Assembly: GCF_030770395.1 (NCBI RefSeq)
Contig: NZ_CP132480.1
Coordinates: 288,153-352,152 of the forward strand
Reading direction: 5' to 3'
DNA: 64,000 nucleotides
Source: Telluria beijingensis
GTDB lineage: Bacteria > Pseudomonadota > Gammaproteobacteria > Burkholderiales > Burkholderiaceae_D
Shown here piece after piece: positions 24,913-33,751 of this stretch (its first letter is position 1; each line of letters begins with the position of its first letter). A program made the translations under genes and the position numbers. The notes under the pieces are model-generated. The model worked only from the letters and a program-made list of their open reading frames with translations. It had not been told where the DNA came from and did no database searches.

Positions 24913-25842
24913 CTAGGCGGGCCGGGTGCCAGGCAGGGCGGCGAAATGGCGCTGCAAGGCGTCCAGCGCTACCTTGACCTTGGCTGGATCACCGTCGCGC
25001 CGCGGCGTCATGGCCGCCACCGGCAGCGCCGCCAGCTGCCAGTGCGGCAGCACGCGCACGAGAAGGCCGCGTTCGAGCGCAGGATGGACGTCGGCATGGC
25101 CCAGGCGCGCCAGCCCCATGCCTTGCTCGCACATCTGCTGCAGCGAAAGCTGGTTGTTGCTCACGATGCGCAGGTCGACCCGCACGTTGTCGTGCAGCGC
25201 TCCCTGCCGCAAGTCGAGTTCCATCGACGGTGCTCTATCGTCGCCCTTCGGTTCATTCGCTTCGCGCATCGAACCGAGCCAGTGATGGTCCATCAGTGCC
25301 TGCGGCGACTCCGGCATGCCGTGGCGTTCGAGGTAGGCGGGCGCCGCGCACAGGATGACCTCGAACTGGCACAGGCGGCGCGCGATCCAGCGCGAATCGG
25401 GCAACTGGCCGGCGCGCACGGCGATGTCGACGCGGGCCTCGACCAGGTCGATCATGGCGTCGTCGACCAGCAAGCGCAGGCGCAGCTGCGGCCAGGCGGC
25501 CAGCACCGGCGCCAGGGCCGGCGCGATGTGGGCGCCGAAGCCGACCGGCGCCGCCACCCGCAGCTCGCCGCTCGGCGCATCGCGCGCATGCAGCAGCGAA
25601 TCGCCAGCCGCGTTGGCGGCTTCCAGCAGGCGCAGGCAGTGCGGATAGCAGCGCGCGCCGGCTTCGGTCAGCGTCAGCTTGCGGGTCGAGCGGTGCAGCA
25701 GGGTGACGCCGGCTTGTTGTTCCAGCGCGCGGATGGTCTGGCTGACGGCGGAAGGGCTCATGCCGAGGCGGCGCGCGGCCGCGCTCATGGAGCCACTCGA
25801 TACCGTCTCGGCGAACACCGCATAGGGTTTCAGGTCGTTCAT
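24913..25842 (-). CDS. LysR-family transcriptional regulator
   Basis: The product is 309 residues. The N-terminal winged helix-turn-helix spans about 5-60 (FAETVSSGSMSAAARRLGMSPSAVSQTIRALEQQ), and the effector-binding domain spans about 90-300 (GELRVAAPVGFGAHIAPALAPVLAAWPQ). It belongs to the CrgA/DsdC-like large subgroup often found next to short-chain oxidoreductases. It is divergent from an NmrA-like oxidoreductase gene, with operator-like repeats between them, so it probably controls that gene and itself. Confidence 0.9.
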   Translation of the reverse strand: MNDLKPYAVFAETVSSGSMSAAARRLGMSPSAVSQTIRALEQQAGVTLLHRSTRKLTLTEAGARCYPHCLRLLEAANAAGDSLLHARDAPSGELRVAAPVGFGAHIAPALAPVLAAWPQLRLRLLVDDAMIDLVEARVDIAVRAGQLPDSRWIARRLCQFEVILCAAPAYLERHGMPESPQALMDHHWLGSMREANEPKGDDRAPSMELDLRQGALHDNVRVDLRIVSNNQLSLQQMCEQGMGLARLGHADVHPALERGLLVRVLPHWQLAALPVAAMTPRRDGDPAKVKVALDALQRHFAALPGTRPA

Positions 25843-25860
25843 CTATTAGCCTGGCTTCAA

Positions 25861-25911
25861 GGTGATAGTGATTTCACCCATCTTATCCCGGTATCGTGAA
25901 GCCGGTATCGT
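25861..25911. promoter_or_regulatory. Operator-like repeats between the LysR gene and the NmrA-like gene
   Basis: Two features lie in the 99-bp divergent gap. GGTGA (25861-25865) and TCACC (25874-25878) form an inverted repeat of the size LysR proteins bind. CCGGTATCGT occurs twice as a perfect 10-bp direct repeat (25888-25897 and 25902-25911), 14 bases apart. Confidence 0.5.
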
Positions 25912-25941
25912 AGGGCCTCGATCACATCACTGGAGTCATGC

Positions 25942-26601
25942 ATGCACATCGCCCTGATCGGCGCCACCGGATTCGTCGGCGCTGCCGTCCTCTCGACCCT
26001 CCTGCAACGCGGGCACCAGGTCACCGCGCTGGTGCGCGACGCTTCGCGCCTGGCGCCGCAAGCCGGCTTGACCGTCAAGGTGGCCGATGCCTACGAGCCC
26101 GAGGCCGTCGCCGCCGCCGTGCGCGGCGCGGATGCCGTCGTCTCGGCCTTCAATCCGGGCTGGACCGATCCCGCCCTGTACGACAACTTCATGCGCGGCA
26201 GCGACGCCATCGTGCGCGGCGTCGAAGCATCCGGCGTGCGGCGCCTGCTGGTGGTCGGCGGCGCCGGCAGCCTGTTCGTGGCGCCGGGCGTGCAACTGGT
26301 CGACACGCCGGCCTTTCTCGACCACGTGCCGCCGCATATCGTGCCGGGCGCCCAGGCGGCGCGCGACGCCTTGGCCACGCTGCGCGCCAACGCCACGCTC
26401 GACTGGACTTTCCTCAGCCCGCCCGCGATGCTGGGGCAGGGCGAAGCCACAGGCAGCTATCGCGTCGGCGGCGACGATTTGCTGATGGATGGCGACCAGC
26501 CGGCCGGCATCGCCGTGGCCGACCTGGCGCTGGCGATCGCCGACGAACTCGAACAGCCGCGCCACCTGCGGTCGCGCTTCACGGTCGCGCGCCAGGCGTA
26601 G
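25942..26601 (+). CDS. NAD(P)-binding oxidoreductase (NmrA/YwnB-like)
   Basis: This 219-residue single Rossmann-domain protein has the dinucleotide motif IGATGFVGAAVL at its N-terminus, VTALVRDASRL after the second strand and LLVVGGAGSLFVAPG later. The atypical SDR family of this size includes YwnB and NmrA-like proteins that bind NAD(P) and may act as reductases or redox sensors. It is divergent from a LysR regulator. Its stop is one base from the end of the convergent paaX gene. Confidence 0.82.
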   Translation: MHIALIGATGFVGAAVLSTLLQRGHQVTALVRDASRLAPQAGLTVKVADAYEPEAVAAAVRGADAVVSAFNPGWTDPALYDNFMRGSDAIVRGVEASGVRRLLVVGGAGSLFVAPGVQLVDTPAFLDHVPPHIVPGAQAARDALATLRANATLDWTFLSPPAMLGQGEATGSYRVGGDDLLMDGDQPAGIAVADLALAIADELEQPRHLRSRFTVARQA

Positions 26602-26602
26602 G

Positions 26603-27529
26603 TCATGTTTCCAGGCCGCCGAAGCGGCCGCGATAGGCGGCGTCGGCCCCTGGCGTCGCCGCGTCTTCCTTGCGCAGCATGGCCAGCACGTGTTCCTCGG
26701 CGCGCGCGTGGCACAGGCGGTAGATGTCGCGCGCCAGCGCGTGCGCATCTGCCCCCGGCCACGGCTGCGGCAGCAGGGCCAGCGGCAGCATCGGGTCGTG
26801 CAGCTGCACCCGGCGATAGGCGTGGATCAGCAGGGTGCGGATCGCGAACGCGTGTTCCGGGCTGACGTCGTCCTTTTCCAGCATGCCGGGCAGCGGCGCG
26901 AAGCGGTCGATGAAGCCGCGGTAGTCGTTCACCACGGCGTCGAGGTTCCAGCATTCGCCCACCAGCTCGGGCAGCGGGCGCGACACGATCCCCGGCAGCG
27001 CATCGACCTGGCACACGAACACCTTGTCGGCCGCATCCGCGCGCGCCAGTATCTCGCGCAGCGTGTCGCGTTCGGGGGCCGGATGCGCCATCACGCCGGT
27101 GGACAGCATCGCGAAACCTTCCCACTCGAGTTCCTTGCGCAGCAGGGTGCGCAAGTCGCTGTCGATGCTGCCGTTGGGGGCCAGCACAAAGGTCCAGCGG
27201 CCGTCCCAATCGAGCCCCGGGGCCGAATAGATGCGGCGGTTGGCGCGCTCGAAGCGGGGCAGGGCCTTCGGCTCGATCGCATAGCGGCTACGCCGGCCTT
27301 CGCGGCTGGCCGTCAGCCAGCCCTCCTGCACCAGGCGGAACACGCTGGTGCGCACCAGCCGGTCGCCCACGCCGAGCGGCGCCAACAGCTCGATCATGCT
27401 TCCCAGCCAGAATCCGCCGCCATGCGGCGCGATGGTATCGCCGCACACGGTCACCACCAGCGACTTGTGGCGCGGTGGATCGGTGGCCAGGCTGTGGGCG
27501 ATCCACTCAGTGCTGGACAGGCTTTTCAT
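26603..27529 (-). CDS. paaX: Phenylacetate operon repressor PaaX
   Basis: The product is 308 residues from the ATG at 27529; a TTG at 27541 is an alternative with GGGAAA upstream. It has the PaaX architecture: an N-terminal winged-helix part (FWLGSMIELLAPLGVGDRLVRTSVFRLVQEGWL), a central PaaX domain and the C-terminal PaaX_C region ending LCHARAEEHVLAML. In E. coli PaaX represses the paa genes and is released by phenylacetyl-CoA, the product of PaaK. It is divergent from paaA with an AT-rich 117-bp gap, the normal position for self- and operon control. Confidence 0.92.
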   Translation of the reverse strand: MKSLSSTEWIAHSLATDPPRHKSLVVTVCGDTIAPHGGGFWLGSMIELLAPLGVGDRLVRTSVFRLVQEGWLTASREGRRSRYAIEPKALPRFERANRRIYSAPGLDWDGRWTFVLAPNGSIDSDLRTLLRKELEWEGFAMLSTGVMAHPAPERDTLREILARADAADKVFVCQVDALPGIVSRPLPELVGECWNLDAVVNDYRGFIDRFAPLPGMLEKDDVSPEHAFAIRTLLIHAYRRVQLHDPMLPLALLPQPWPGADAHALARDIYRLCHARAEEHVLAMLRKEDAATPGADAAYRGRFGGLET

Positions 27530-27556
27530 GATGGCAATCAATTTCCCGTGGTTCGA

Positions 27557-27607
27557 TATGATTCAAAATTATTGTGTACATCAAGTTTTTTGTATCGTAT
27601 TATGATT
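27557..27607 (+). promoter_or_regulatory. paaA promoter with TATGATT direct repeats (PaaX operator candidate)
   Basis: The -35 TGTACA (27575-27580) and -10 TATTAT (27598-27603) are 17 bases apart. TATGATT occurs at 27557-27563 and again at 27601-27607, 44 bases apart, flanking the promoter and overlapping the -10 end. Two matching half-sites about four helical turns apart would suit a repressor. The link to PaaX is inference from position. Confidence 0.5.
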
Positions 27608-27646
27608 TGGAAGGATGTGCAATTGTAGAGAACCACGGGGGAGCTT

Positions 27647-28636
27647 ATGTACGCACAGATGGTGGAGACCGGCCTCAAGAAAGTCCGCACAGAACAGGAC
27701 ATGGGCGCCGACGAGCAGGCATTCCAGGCGCGCATCGACGCCGGGATCAAGATCGAACCGAAGGACTGGATGCCGGAAGCGTACCGCAAGACGCTGATCC
27801 GCCAGATCTCGCAGCATGCGCATTCCGAGATCGTCGGCCAGCTCCCGGAGGGCAACTGGGTGACGCGCGCGCCGACCCTGCAGCGCAAGTCGGTCCTGCT
27901 GGCCAAGATCCAGGACGAGGCCGGCCACGGCCTGTACCTGTACAGCGCCGCCGAGACGCTGGGCGTGTCGCGCGACGAGCTGCTGCAAGCGCTGCATGCC
28001 GGCAAAGCCAAGTATTCGAGCATCTTCAACTATCCGACCCTGAGCTGGGCCGACATGGGCGCGATCGGTTGGCTGGTCGATGGCTCGGCCATCATCAACC
28101 AGATTCCGCTGTGCCGCTGTTCGTACGGTCCGTATGCGCGCGCCATGGTCCGCGTCTGCAAGGAAGAATCCTTCCATGCGCGCCAGGGCTACGACATCAT
28201 GATGGCGCTGGCCAAGGGCACGCCGGAGCAGAAGGCGATGGCCCAGGATGCGCTCAACCGCTGGTGGTGGCCGTCCCTGATGATGTTCGGCCCGTCCGAC
28301 GCCGAATCGGTCAATAGCGCGCAATCGACGGCCTGGCGCATCAAGCTGTTCTCGAACGACGAACTGCGCCAACGCATGGTCGACCAGACCGTGCCGCAGG
28401 CCGAATACCTGGGCCTGACGGTGCCCGATCCCGATCTCAAGTGGAACGCCGAACGCGGCTCCTACGATTTCGGCGAGATCGACTGGTCCGAGTTCCACAA
28501 CGTCCTGAAGGGCAACGGCCCCTGCAACCGCGAGCGCCTGCGCACACGCGTCACCGCCTGGGAAGACGGCGAATGGTTCCGCGACGCCCTGGTCGCGCAC
28601 GCCGACAAGCAAGCCGCCAAAAAAGCGGCCGCCTGA
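27647..28636 (+). CDS. paaA: Ring 1,2-phenylacetyl-CoA epoxidase, catalytic subunit A
   Basis: The 329-residue product is the diiron subunit of the phenylacetyl-CoA epoxidase. Diiron helices are visible in [30 protein letters not shown] and [15 protein letters not shown]. It inserts one oxygen of O2 into the CoA-activated aromatic ring, with electrons delivered by PaaE. It pairs with PaaC as a scaffold. First gene of the plus-strand cluster, with paaB 18 bases downstream. Confidence 0.96.
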   Translation: MYAQMVETGLKKVRTEQDMGADEQAFQARIDAGIKIEPKDWMPEAYRKTLIRQISQHAHSEIVGQLPEGNWVTRAPTLQRKSVLLAKIQDEAGHGLYLYSAAETLGVSRDELLQALHAGKAKYSSIFNYPTLSWADMGAIGWLVDGSAIINQIPLCRCSYGPYARAMVRVCKEESFHARQGYDIMMALAKGTPEQKAMAQDALNRWWWPSLMMFGPSDAESVNSAQSTAWRIKLFSNDELRQRMVDQTVPQAEYLGLTVPDPDLKWNAERGSYDFGEIDWSEFHNVLKGNGPCNRERLRTRVTAWEDGEWFRDALVAHADKQAAKKAAA

Positions 28637-28654
28637 AAAAACGGAGACAACAAA

Positions 28655-28939
28655 ATGAGCAAAGAATGGCCCCTGTGGGAAGTCTTCATCCGCAGCCAGC
28701 ACGGCCTCGCGCACAAGCACGTCGGCAGCCTGCACGCCCCCGACGCCGAGATGGCGATCAACAACGCCCGCGACGTCTACACCCGCCGCAATGAAGGCGT
28801 GTCGATCTGGGTCGTGCGCGCCGCCGACATCGTCGCCAGCAGCCCATCCGACAAGGAAGCGCTGTTCGAGCCGGCCAACAGCAAGGTCTACCGCCACCCG
28901 ACCTTCTTCCCGATGCCGGAAGAAGTCAAGAACCTGTGA
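28655..28939 (+). CDS. paaB: Phenylacetyl-CoA epoxidase subunit B
   Basis: This 94-residue protein has the PaaB signature LWEVFIRSQHGLAHKHVGSLHAPDAEMA. It is a small structural subunit that bridges PaaAC heterodimers in the epoxidase. Its TGA overlaps the GTG start of paaC. Length and position match the family exactly. Confidence 0.95.
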   Translation: MSKEWPLWEVFIRSQHGLAHKHVGSLHAPDAEMAINNARDVYTRRNEGVSIWVVRAADIVASSPSDKEALFEPANSKVYRHPTFFPMPEEVKNL

Positions 28940-29700
28940 GTGTGCAGATGGACGCCAAATTCCAGTACCTGCTGCGCCAGGGCGACAACGCCCTGATCCT
29001 GTCGCAGCAACTGTGCCAACTGGTCGGCAAGGGGCCCGCGCTCGAAGAAGACATGGCCCTGTCCAACGTCGCCCTCGACCTGCTGGGCCAGACCCGCATG
29101 TGGCTGACCTATGCCGGCGAGCTCGAAGGAAAGGGCCGCGACGAAGACCGCCTGGCCTTCCTGCGCGACGCCCACGACTACCGCAACTGCCTGCTGGTCG
29201 AGCAACCGAACGGCAGCTATGCCGACACCCTGATGCGCCAGTTCCTGTTCGATACCTGGCATTACTTCCTGATGGACGGCCTGACCCGCTCGAGCGATGA
29301 ACGCATCCGCGAGATCGCCGCCAAGTCGATCAAGGAAGTTACCTATCACCTGCGCCGCAGCGGCGACCTGGTGGTGCGCCTGGGCGACGGCACCGACCAG
29401 AGCCGCGCCATGATGCAGGCGGCGCTCGACGAACTGTGGATGTACAGCGGCGAGATGTTCATCTACGACGAGATCGACAACGCGATGGTGGAGCAGGGCG
29501 TGGCGCCGGCGTTTGATCTACTGCGCAAGCAGTCCCTCGACCACATGGCCGAGATCTTCGCCGAAGCCACGCTTGCCATGCCGTCGCTAGAGGCCTGGAT
29601 GCAGCGCGGCGGCAAGCAGGGCCGCCACAGCGAACGCCTCGGCTTCATCCTGGCCGAGATGCAGTTCCTGCAGCGCGCCTATCCGGGAGCGGCCTGGTAA
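28936..29700 (+). CDS. paaC: Phenylacetyl-CoA epoxidase subunit C
   Basis: The 254-residue product starts at GTG 28936, overlapping the paaB stop; an ATG at 28948 is a plausible alternative. It has the ferritin-like fold of PaaA (ALEEDMALSNVALDLLGQTRMWL, RDAHDYRNCLLVEQPNGSYA) but not a complete metal-ligand set, as expected for the scaffold subunit. It stabilises PaaA and positions the CoA substrate. Its TAA overlaps the next ATG by one base. Confidence 0.94.
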   Translation: MSVQMDAKFQYLLRQGDNALILSQQLCQLVGKGPALEEDMALSNVALDLLGQTRMWLTYAGELEGKGRDEDRLAFLRDAHDYRNCLLVEQPNGSYADTLMRQFLFDTWHYFLMDGLTRSSDERIREIAAKSIKEVTYHLRRSGDLVVRLGDGTDQSRAMMQAALDELWMYSGEMFIYDEIDNAMVEQGVAPAFDLLRKQSLDHMAEIFAEATLAMPSLEAWMQRGGKQGRHSERLGFILAEMQFLQRAYPGAAW

Positions 29701-30212
29701 TGACTGCCCTGGACGTATCCATCGAACAGGTCTGGAGCTGGCTCGGCGACGTTGCCGACCCGGAGATCCCGGTCATCTCGGTGGTCGACCTCGGCATCGT
29801 GCGCGGCGTGCGCTTCGAGGGTGAGCAGTGCGTGGTCACGATCACGCCCACCTATTCCGGCTGCCCGGCGATGCAGGTGATCGCGGACTCGGTCGGCGAC
29901 GCCCTGCGCGCGCATGGCATCGAGGACGTCCGCATCGAGAGCCGCCTGGCGCCCGCCTGGACCACTGACTGGATGAGTGATGCCGGCAAGGCGGCGTTGA
30001 AAGGCTACGGCATCGCGCCGCCGGTGCAGCAGGCGATCGACATCAGCGGCCTGCACGCCGGCATCCGCCGCCGCGCCGCGCCCGACGTGAACTGCCCGCA
30101 CTGCGGCTCGCCCCACACCCAACTGACCAGCGAATTCGGCTCGACCCCGTGCAAGGCGCTGTACAAGTGCCTCGACTGCCGCGAGCCCTTCGATTACTTC
30201 AAGTGCCACTGA
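29700..30212 (+). CDS. paaD: PaaD, Fe-S maturation factor for the epoxidase
   Basis: The 170-residue product begins with a DUF59/MIP18-like domain (LGDVADPEIPVISVVDLGIVRGV, TPTYSGCPAMQVI) and ends with a zinc-ribbon-like part bearing CPHC (near residue 139) and CLDC (near 159) pairs. PaaD-type proteins help assemble the Fe-S cluster of the reductase PaaE. Start and stop are tightly packed with paaC (1-base overlap) and paaE (7-base gap). Confidence 0.93.
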   Translation: MTALDVSIEQVWSWLGDVADPEIPVISVVDLGIVRGVRFEGEQCVVTITPTYSGCPAMQVIADSVGDALRAHGIEDVRIESRLAPAWTTDWMSDAGKAALKGYGIAPPVQQAIDISGLHAGIRRRAAPDVNCPHCGSPHTQLTSEFGSTPCKALYKCLDCREPFDYFKCH

Positions 30213-30219
30213 GGCCAGC

Positions 30220-31296
30220 ATGAGCAAATTCCATCCATTGACCGTGTCGAAGGTGAAGCACGAGACGCGCGACGCCATCGCCGTCACCTTCGACGTCCCG
30301 CCCGAGCTGAAGGACACCTTCGCCTACCGCCAGGGGCAGTACCTGACCCTGCGCGCCATGATCGATGGCGAAGAGGTGCGCCGCTCGTATTCGATCTGCT
30401 CGGCGGTGCAGGACGAGCAGCTGCGGGTGGCGATCAAGCGCTGTAGCGGCGGCCTGTTCTCTGGCTGGGCCAACGACAGCCTGCAACCGGGCGCCACCCT
30501 GGACGTGATGCCCCCCAGCGGCAACTTCAACGTGCCGCTCGACGCGGCGAGCAGCCGCCACTACCTGGCCTTCGCCGCCGGCAGCGGCATCACGCCGATC
30601 CTGTCGATCGTCAAGACGACCCTGCAGGCCGAGCCGCACAGCCGCTTCACCATCGTCTACGGCAACCGTGCTTCGTCGAGCGTGATCTTCCGCGACGAAC
30701 TGACCGACCTGAAGGACCAGTACATGGGCCGCCTGCGCCTGGTGTACGTGATGAGCCGCGAGCAGCAGGACATCGAACTGTTCAACGGCCGCATCACCGA
30801 AGACAAGTGCAGCCAGTTCCTGCGCCACTGGATCGACATCAAGGACATCGATATCGCCTTCATCTGCGGTCCCGAGGACATGATGCACGGTGTCTCGCGC
30901 TCGCTGCAGGAAGCCGGCCTGGCGAAGGAGCGCATCCGCATCGAGCTGTTCGCCGCCAGCGCCCCGACCCGCGAGCGCAAGCCGCGCGCCATGGAATCGG
31001 AAGCCCGGCACCAGACCGATGTGACCGTGATCATGGACGGCAACGCCACCAGCTTCACAATGGACAAGGACAAGGAATCGCTGCTGGACGCCGGCCTGCG
31101 CGCCGGGCTCGACATGCGCTATTCATGCAAGGGCGGCGTGTGCTCGACCTGCCGCTGCAAGGTACTCGATGGCGAAGTCGAGATGGACGTGAACTACGCG
31201 CTCGAAGATTACGAAGTCGCGCGCGGTTTCGTGCTGAGCTGCCAGAGCTTCCCGGTGACCGACAAGGTGGTGGTCGATTTCGATATCCACGAGTGA
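30220..31296 (+). CDS. paaE: Phenylacetyl-CoA epoxidase reductase subunit E
   Basis: The 358-residue flavoprotein has an FAD domain (RRSYSICSAV), an NAD(P)H domain (LAFAAGSGITPILSIVKT) and a C-terminal plant-type [2Fe-2S] ferredoxin with cysteines from Cys303 in SCKGGVCSTCRCKV. It passes electrons from NADPH to the PaaA diiron site. The gene ends the tightly coupled ABCDE block. A 131-bp gap with two inverted palindromic repeats separates it from paaG. Confidence 0.95.
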   Translation: MSKFHPLTVSKVKHETRDAIAVTFDVPPELKDTFAYRQGQYLTLRAMIDGEEVRRSYSICSAVQDEQLRVAIKRCSGGLFSGWANDSLQPGATLDVMPPSGNFNVPLDAASSRHYLAFAAGSGITPILSIVKTTLQAEPHSRFTIVYGNRASSSVIFRDELTDLKDQYMGRLRLVYVMSREQQDIELFNGRITEDKCSQFLRHWIDIKDIDIAFICGPEDMMHGVSRSLQEAGLAKERIRIELFAASAPTRERKPRAMESEARHQTDVTVIMDGNATSFTMDKDKESLLDAGLRAGLDMRYSCKGGVCSTCRCKVLDGEVEMDVNYALEDYEVARGFVLSCQSFPVTDKVVVDFDIHE

Positions 31297-31312
31297 CCAC
31301 CAGCCTACGAGC

Positions 31313-31343
31313 CGTCGTTCCCGCGCAGGCGGGAACCTAAGTT
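31313..31343 (-). repeat. Palindromic intergenic repeat, copy 8 (left half of a doublet)
   Basis: The core is TTCCCGCGCAGGCGGGAA with a slightly changed CCTAAGTT flank. It begins 17 bases after the paaE stop, inside the paa cluster. Confidence 0.85.
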
Positions 31344-31363
31344 GATTTTCGCGGCATAGCGAC

Positions 31364-31397
31364 GAACTTGGGTCCCCGCCTTCGCGGGGATGACGTG
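31364..31397 (+). repeat. Palindromic intergenic repeat, copy 9 (right half of a doublet)
   Basis: The core is TCCCCGCCTTCGCGGGGA between GAACTTGGG and TGACGTG. It is inverted relative to copy 8, 20 bases away. Translating it in frame with paaG gives a spurious extension (MGPRLRGDD), so the paaG start lies downstream. Confidence 0.85.
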
Positions 31398-31427
31398 CAA
31401 GAGATAGCGAAAAGAATGGAGACAACA

Positions 31428-32219
31428 ATGAGCTACGAAAGCATCCAGTTCAAGATCGAGAACGGCATCGCGCTGCTGACGCTGAGCCGACCCGACCGCC
31501 TGAACAGCTTTACCCAGGCCATGCACCTCGAGGTACGCGATGCGCTGGCGCGCGTGCAGGCCGACAAATCGGTGCGCGTGCTGGTACTCACCGGCGCCGG
31601 CCGCGGCTTCTGCGCCGGCCAGGACCTGTCCGACCGCGCCGTCGACCCGGGCGCCCCCAGCGTCGACCTGGGCGAATCGGTCGAGAAGTTCTACGCACCG
31701 CTGGTGCTGACATTAAAAAACCTGCCCATGCCGGTCATCTGCGCCGTCAATGGCGTGGCCGCCGGCGCCGGCGCCAACCTGGCCCTGGCCTGCGACATCG
31801 TACTGGCCGCCAAATCGGCCAGCTTCATCGAAGCCTTCAGCAAGCTGGGCCTGATCCCGGACACCGGCGGCACCTGGCATTTGCCGCGTCTGGTCGGCCA
31901 TGCGCGCGCGATGGGCTTAGGCCTGCTGGGCGAAAAGCTCAGCGCCGAGAAGGCCGAGGAATGGGGCCTGATCTGGCGCTGCGTGCCCGACGAAGCCCTG
32001 ATGGACGAAGCCATGGCGATGGCCGAGCACTTCGCCGCCGCACCGACCAAGGGTCTTGCCTTCACCAAGAAAGCCTTCCAGGCCAGCTACGCCAACTCGC
32101 TGGAAGACCAGTTGCAGCTCGAGGCGAACATGATGCGCGAACTCGGCTACAGCCACGACTACCGCGAAGGCGTGGCCGCCTTCCTGGCCAAGCGCGTCCC
32201 GCATTTCAAGGGAGAGTGA
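31428..32219 (+). CDS. paaG: 2-(1,2-epoxy-1,2-dihydrophenyl)acetyl-CoA isomerase
   Basis: The product is 263 residues from the ATG at 31428, which has GGAGA seven bases upstream. It is a crotonase-fold protein closest in pattern to PaaG: TGAGRGFCAGQDLSDR, VICAVNGVAAGAGANLALACDIV, FIEAFSKLGLIPDTGGTWHLPR and YREGVAAFLAKR. It converts the ring epoxide to the oxepin-CoA and can also shift double bonds later in the route. The open frame upstream of this start is repeat DNA and is excluded. Confidence 0.94.
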   Translation: MSYESIQFKIENGIALLTLSRPDRLNSFTQAMHLEVRDALARVQADKSVRVLVLTGAGRGFCAGQDLSDRAVDPGAPSVDLGESVEKFYAPLVLTLKNLPMPVICAVNGVAAGAGANLALACDIVLAAKSASFIEAFSKLGLIPDTGGTWHLPRLVGHARAMGLGLLGEKLSAEKAEEWGLIWRCVPDEALMDEAMAMAEHFAAAPTKGLAFTKKAFQASYANSLEDQLQLEANMMRELGYSHDYREGVAAFLAKRVPHFKGE

Positions 32220-32221
32220 GC

Positions 32222-33751
32222 ATGCACGCCATCCTCCCCGGCAGCACGATCGCCGTCATCGGCAGCGGCGCCATGGGCGCCGGCATCGCGCAAGTCGCGG
32301 CCACAGCCGGCCACCAGGTACTGCTGTTCGATACCCGCGCGGACGCCGCCGCCAAGGCCATCGACGGCATCGGCAAGACCTATGCAAAACTGGTCGAGAA
32401 GGGCCGCATGGGCGCGGCCGAATCCGACCTGGCGCGTGAACGCCTGAAGGCGATCGGTTCGCTGCACGAAGCTGCAGGCGCTGTCCTCGTGATCGAGGCC
32501 ATCGTCGAGAACCTGGACGCCAAGCGCGCCCTGTTCGCCGAATTGGAGGGCATCGTCGGCGAACGCTGCATCCTGGCCACCAATACCTCGTCGATCTCGG
32601 TCACGGCCATCGGCGCGCAACTCAGGCACCCGGAACGCCTGGTCGGCATGCACTTCTTTAACCCGGTGCCGCTGATGGCGCTGGTCGAAGTGGTCAAGGG
32701 CCTGGCGACCGGGCGCGAGGTCGCGAACGTCGTCTACGCCACCGCCGAAAGCTGGGGCAAGAGCCCGGTGCATGCGACATCGACGCCGGGCTTCATCGTC
32801 AACCGTGTGGCCCGGCCGTACTACGCCGAAGCCCTGCGCCTGCTGCTCGAGCAGGCCGCCGACGTGGCGACGCTGGATGCCGTGCTGCGCGACTGCGGCG
32901 GCTTTCGCATGGGGCCATTCGAACTGATGGACCTGATCGGCCACGACGTCAACTTCTCGGTCACCAATTCCGTGTTCGCCGCCTACTACAACGATCCGCG
33001 CTTCACGCCTTCGATCCTGCAGCAGGAACTGGTCAGCGCCGGCTTCCTGGGCCGCAAGACGGGGCGCGGCTTCTACCGGTATGGCGACGACGTCGCCAGG
33101 CCGGCGCCGCAGGCCGAAGCCGCCTGCGCCGGGCCATCGTCCGTGCGTTATGCCGGCGCACCGGGCGTGGTCGACGCGCTCGCCGAACGCCTGCGCGGCG
33201 CCGGCCTGGAGCCGGTCGCCATCGAAGCCGCGCCCGGCCTGTATTGCGAGGGCGCAGCGATCTATCTCACCGATGGCCGCAGCGCCACCGAGCGCGCCGA
33301 GATGGACGGCCACCGCGACACGATCCTGTTCGACCTGCTGCTCGACGCCGCAGGCAGCCCCCGCATCGCGCTGGCGCGCGCCGACCAGTGCAGCGACAGC
33401 GCCTGGCGGGCCGCGGTCGGGCTGTTCCAGGCCGCCGGCTTCGCCGTGACGCGCCTGGACGACGTGCCCGGCATGGCAGTGATGCGCACCGTGGCGATGC
33501 TGGCCAACGAGGCCGCCGATGCCGTCAACCAGGGCGTGTGCAGCGCGCGCGCGGTCGACATCGCGATGCAGAAGGGCGTCAATTATCCGCGCGGCCCGCT
33601 GGCCTGGGCGGACAGCGTCGGCCTGCGCCAGGTCGTGACCGTGCTGTCGAACCTGGCCGCCACCTATGGCGAAGACCGCTACCGCGTGTCGCCGCTGCTG
33701 CGCCGCAAGCTGGCGTTTGACCCGCAGGGGGCGAGCTTCCATGCATCCTGA
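32222..33751 (+). CDS. paaH: 3-hydroxyadipyl-CoA dehydrogenase
   Basis: The 509-residue product has an N-terminal NAD-binding domain (IAVIGSGAMGAGIAQVAATAGH), the family motif MHFFNPVPLMALVEVVKG and a first helical substrate domain, followed by a second, partly divergent helical domain that makes it longer than short-chain HCDH proteins. PaaH oxidises 3-hydroxyadipyl-CoA to 3-oxoadipyl-CoA. It starts three bases after the paaG stop, and its end overlaps the start of paaI by 11 bases. Confidence 0.93.
   Translation: MHAILPGSTIAVIGSGAMGAGIAQVAATAGHQVLLFDTRADAAAKAIDGIGKTYAKLVEKGRMGAAESDLARERLKAIGSLHEAAGAVLVIEAIVENLDAKRALFAELEGIVGERCILATNTSSISVTAIGAQLRHPERLVGMHFFNPVPLMALVEVVKGLATGREVANVVYATAESWGKSPVHATSTPGFIVNRVARPYYAEALRLLLEQAADVATLDAVLRDCGGFRMGPFELMDLIGHDVNFSVTNSVFAAYYNDPRFTPSILQQELVSAGFLGRKTGRGFYRYGDDVARPAPQAEAACAGPSSVRYAGAPGVVDALAERLRGAGLEPVAIEAAPGLYCEGAAIYLTDGRSATERAEMDGHRDTILFDLLLDAAGSPRIALARADQCSDSAWRAAVGLFQAAGFAVTRLDDVPGMAVMRTVAMLANEAADAVNQGVCSARAVDIAMQKGVNYPRGPLAWADSVGLRQVVTVLSNLAATYGEDRYRVSPLLRRKLAFDPQGASFHAS

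Noticed and set aside
27571..27585. FNR-like site (TTG...ATCAA) in the paaX-paaA gap
   Set aside because: Only the right half-site matches the consensus, with the left half at the wrong spacing.
31368..31427. N-terminal extension of PaaG starting MGPRLRGDD
   Set aside because: The extra codons are the translated palindromic repeat. A ribosome site precedes the ATG at 31428.
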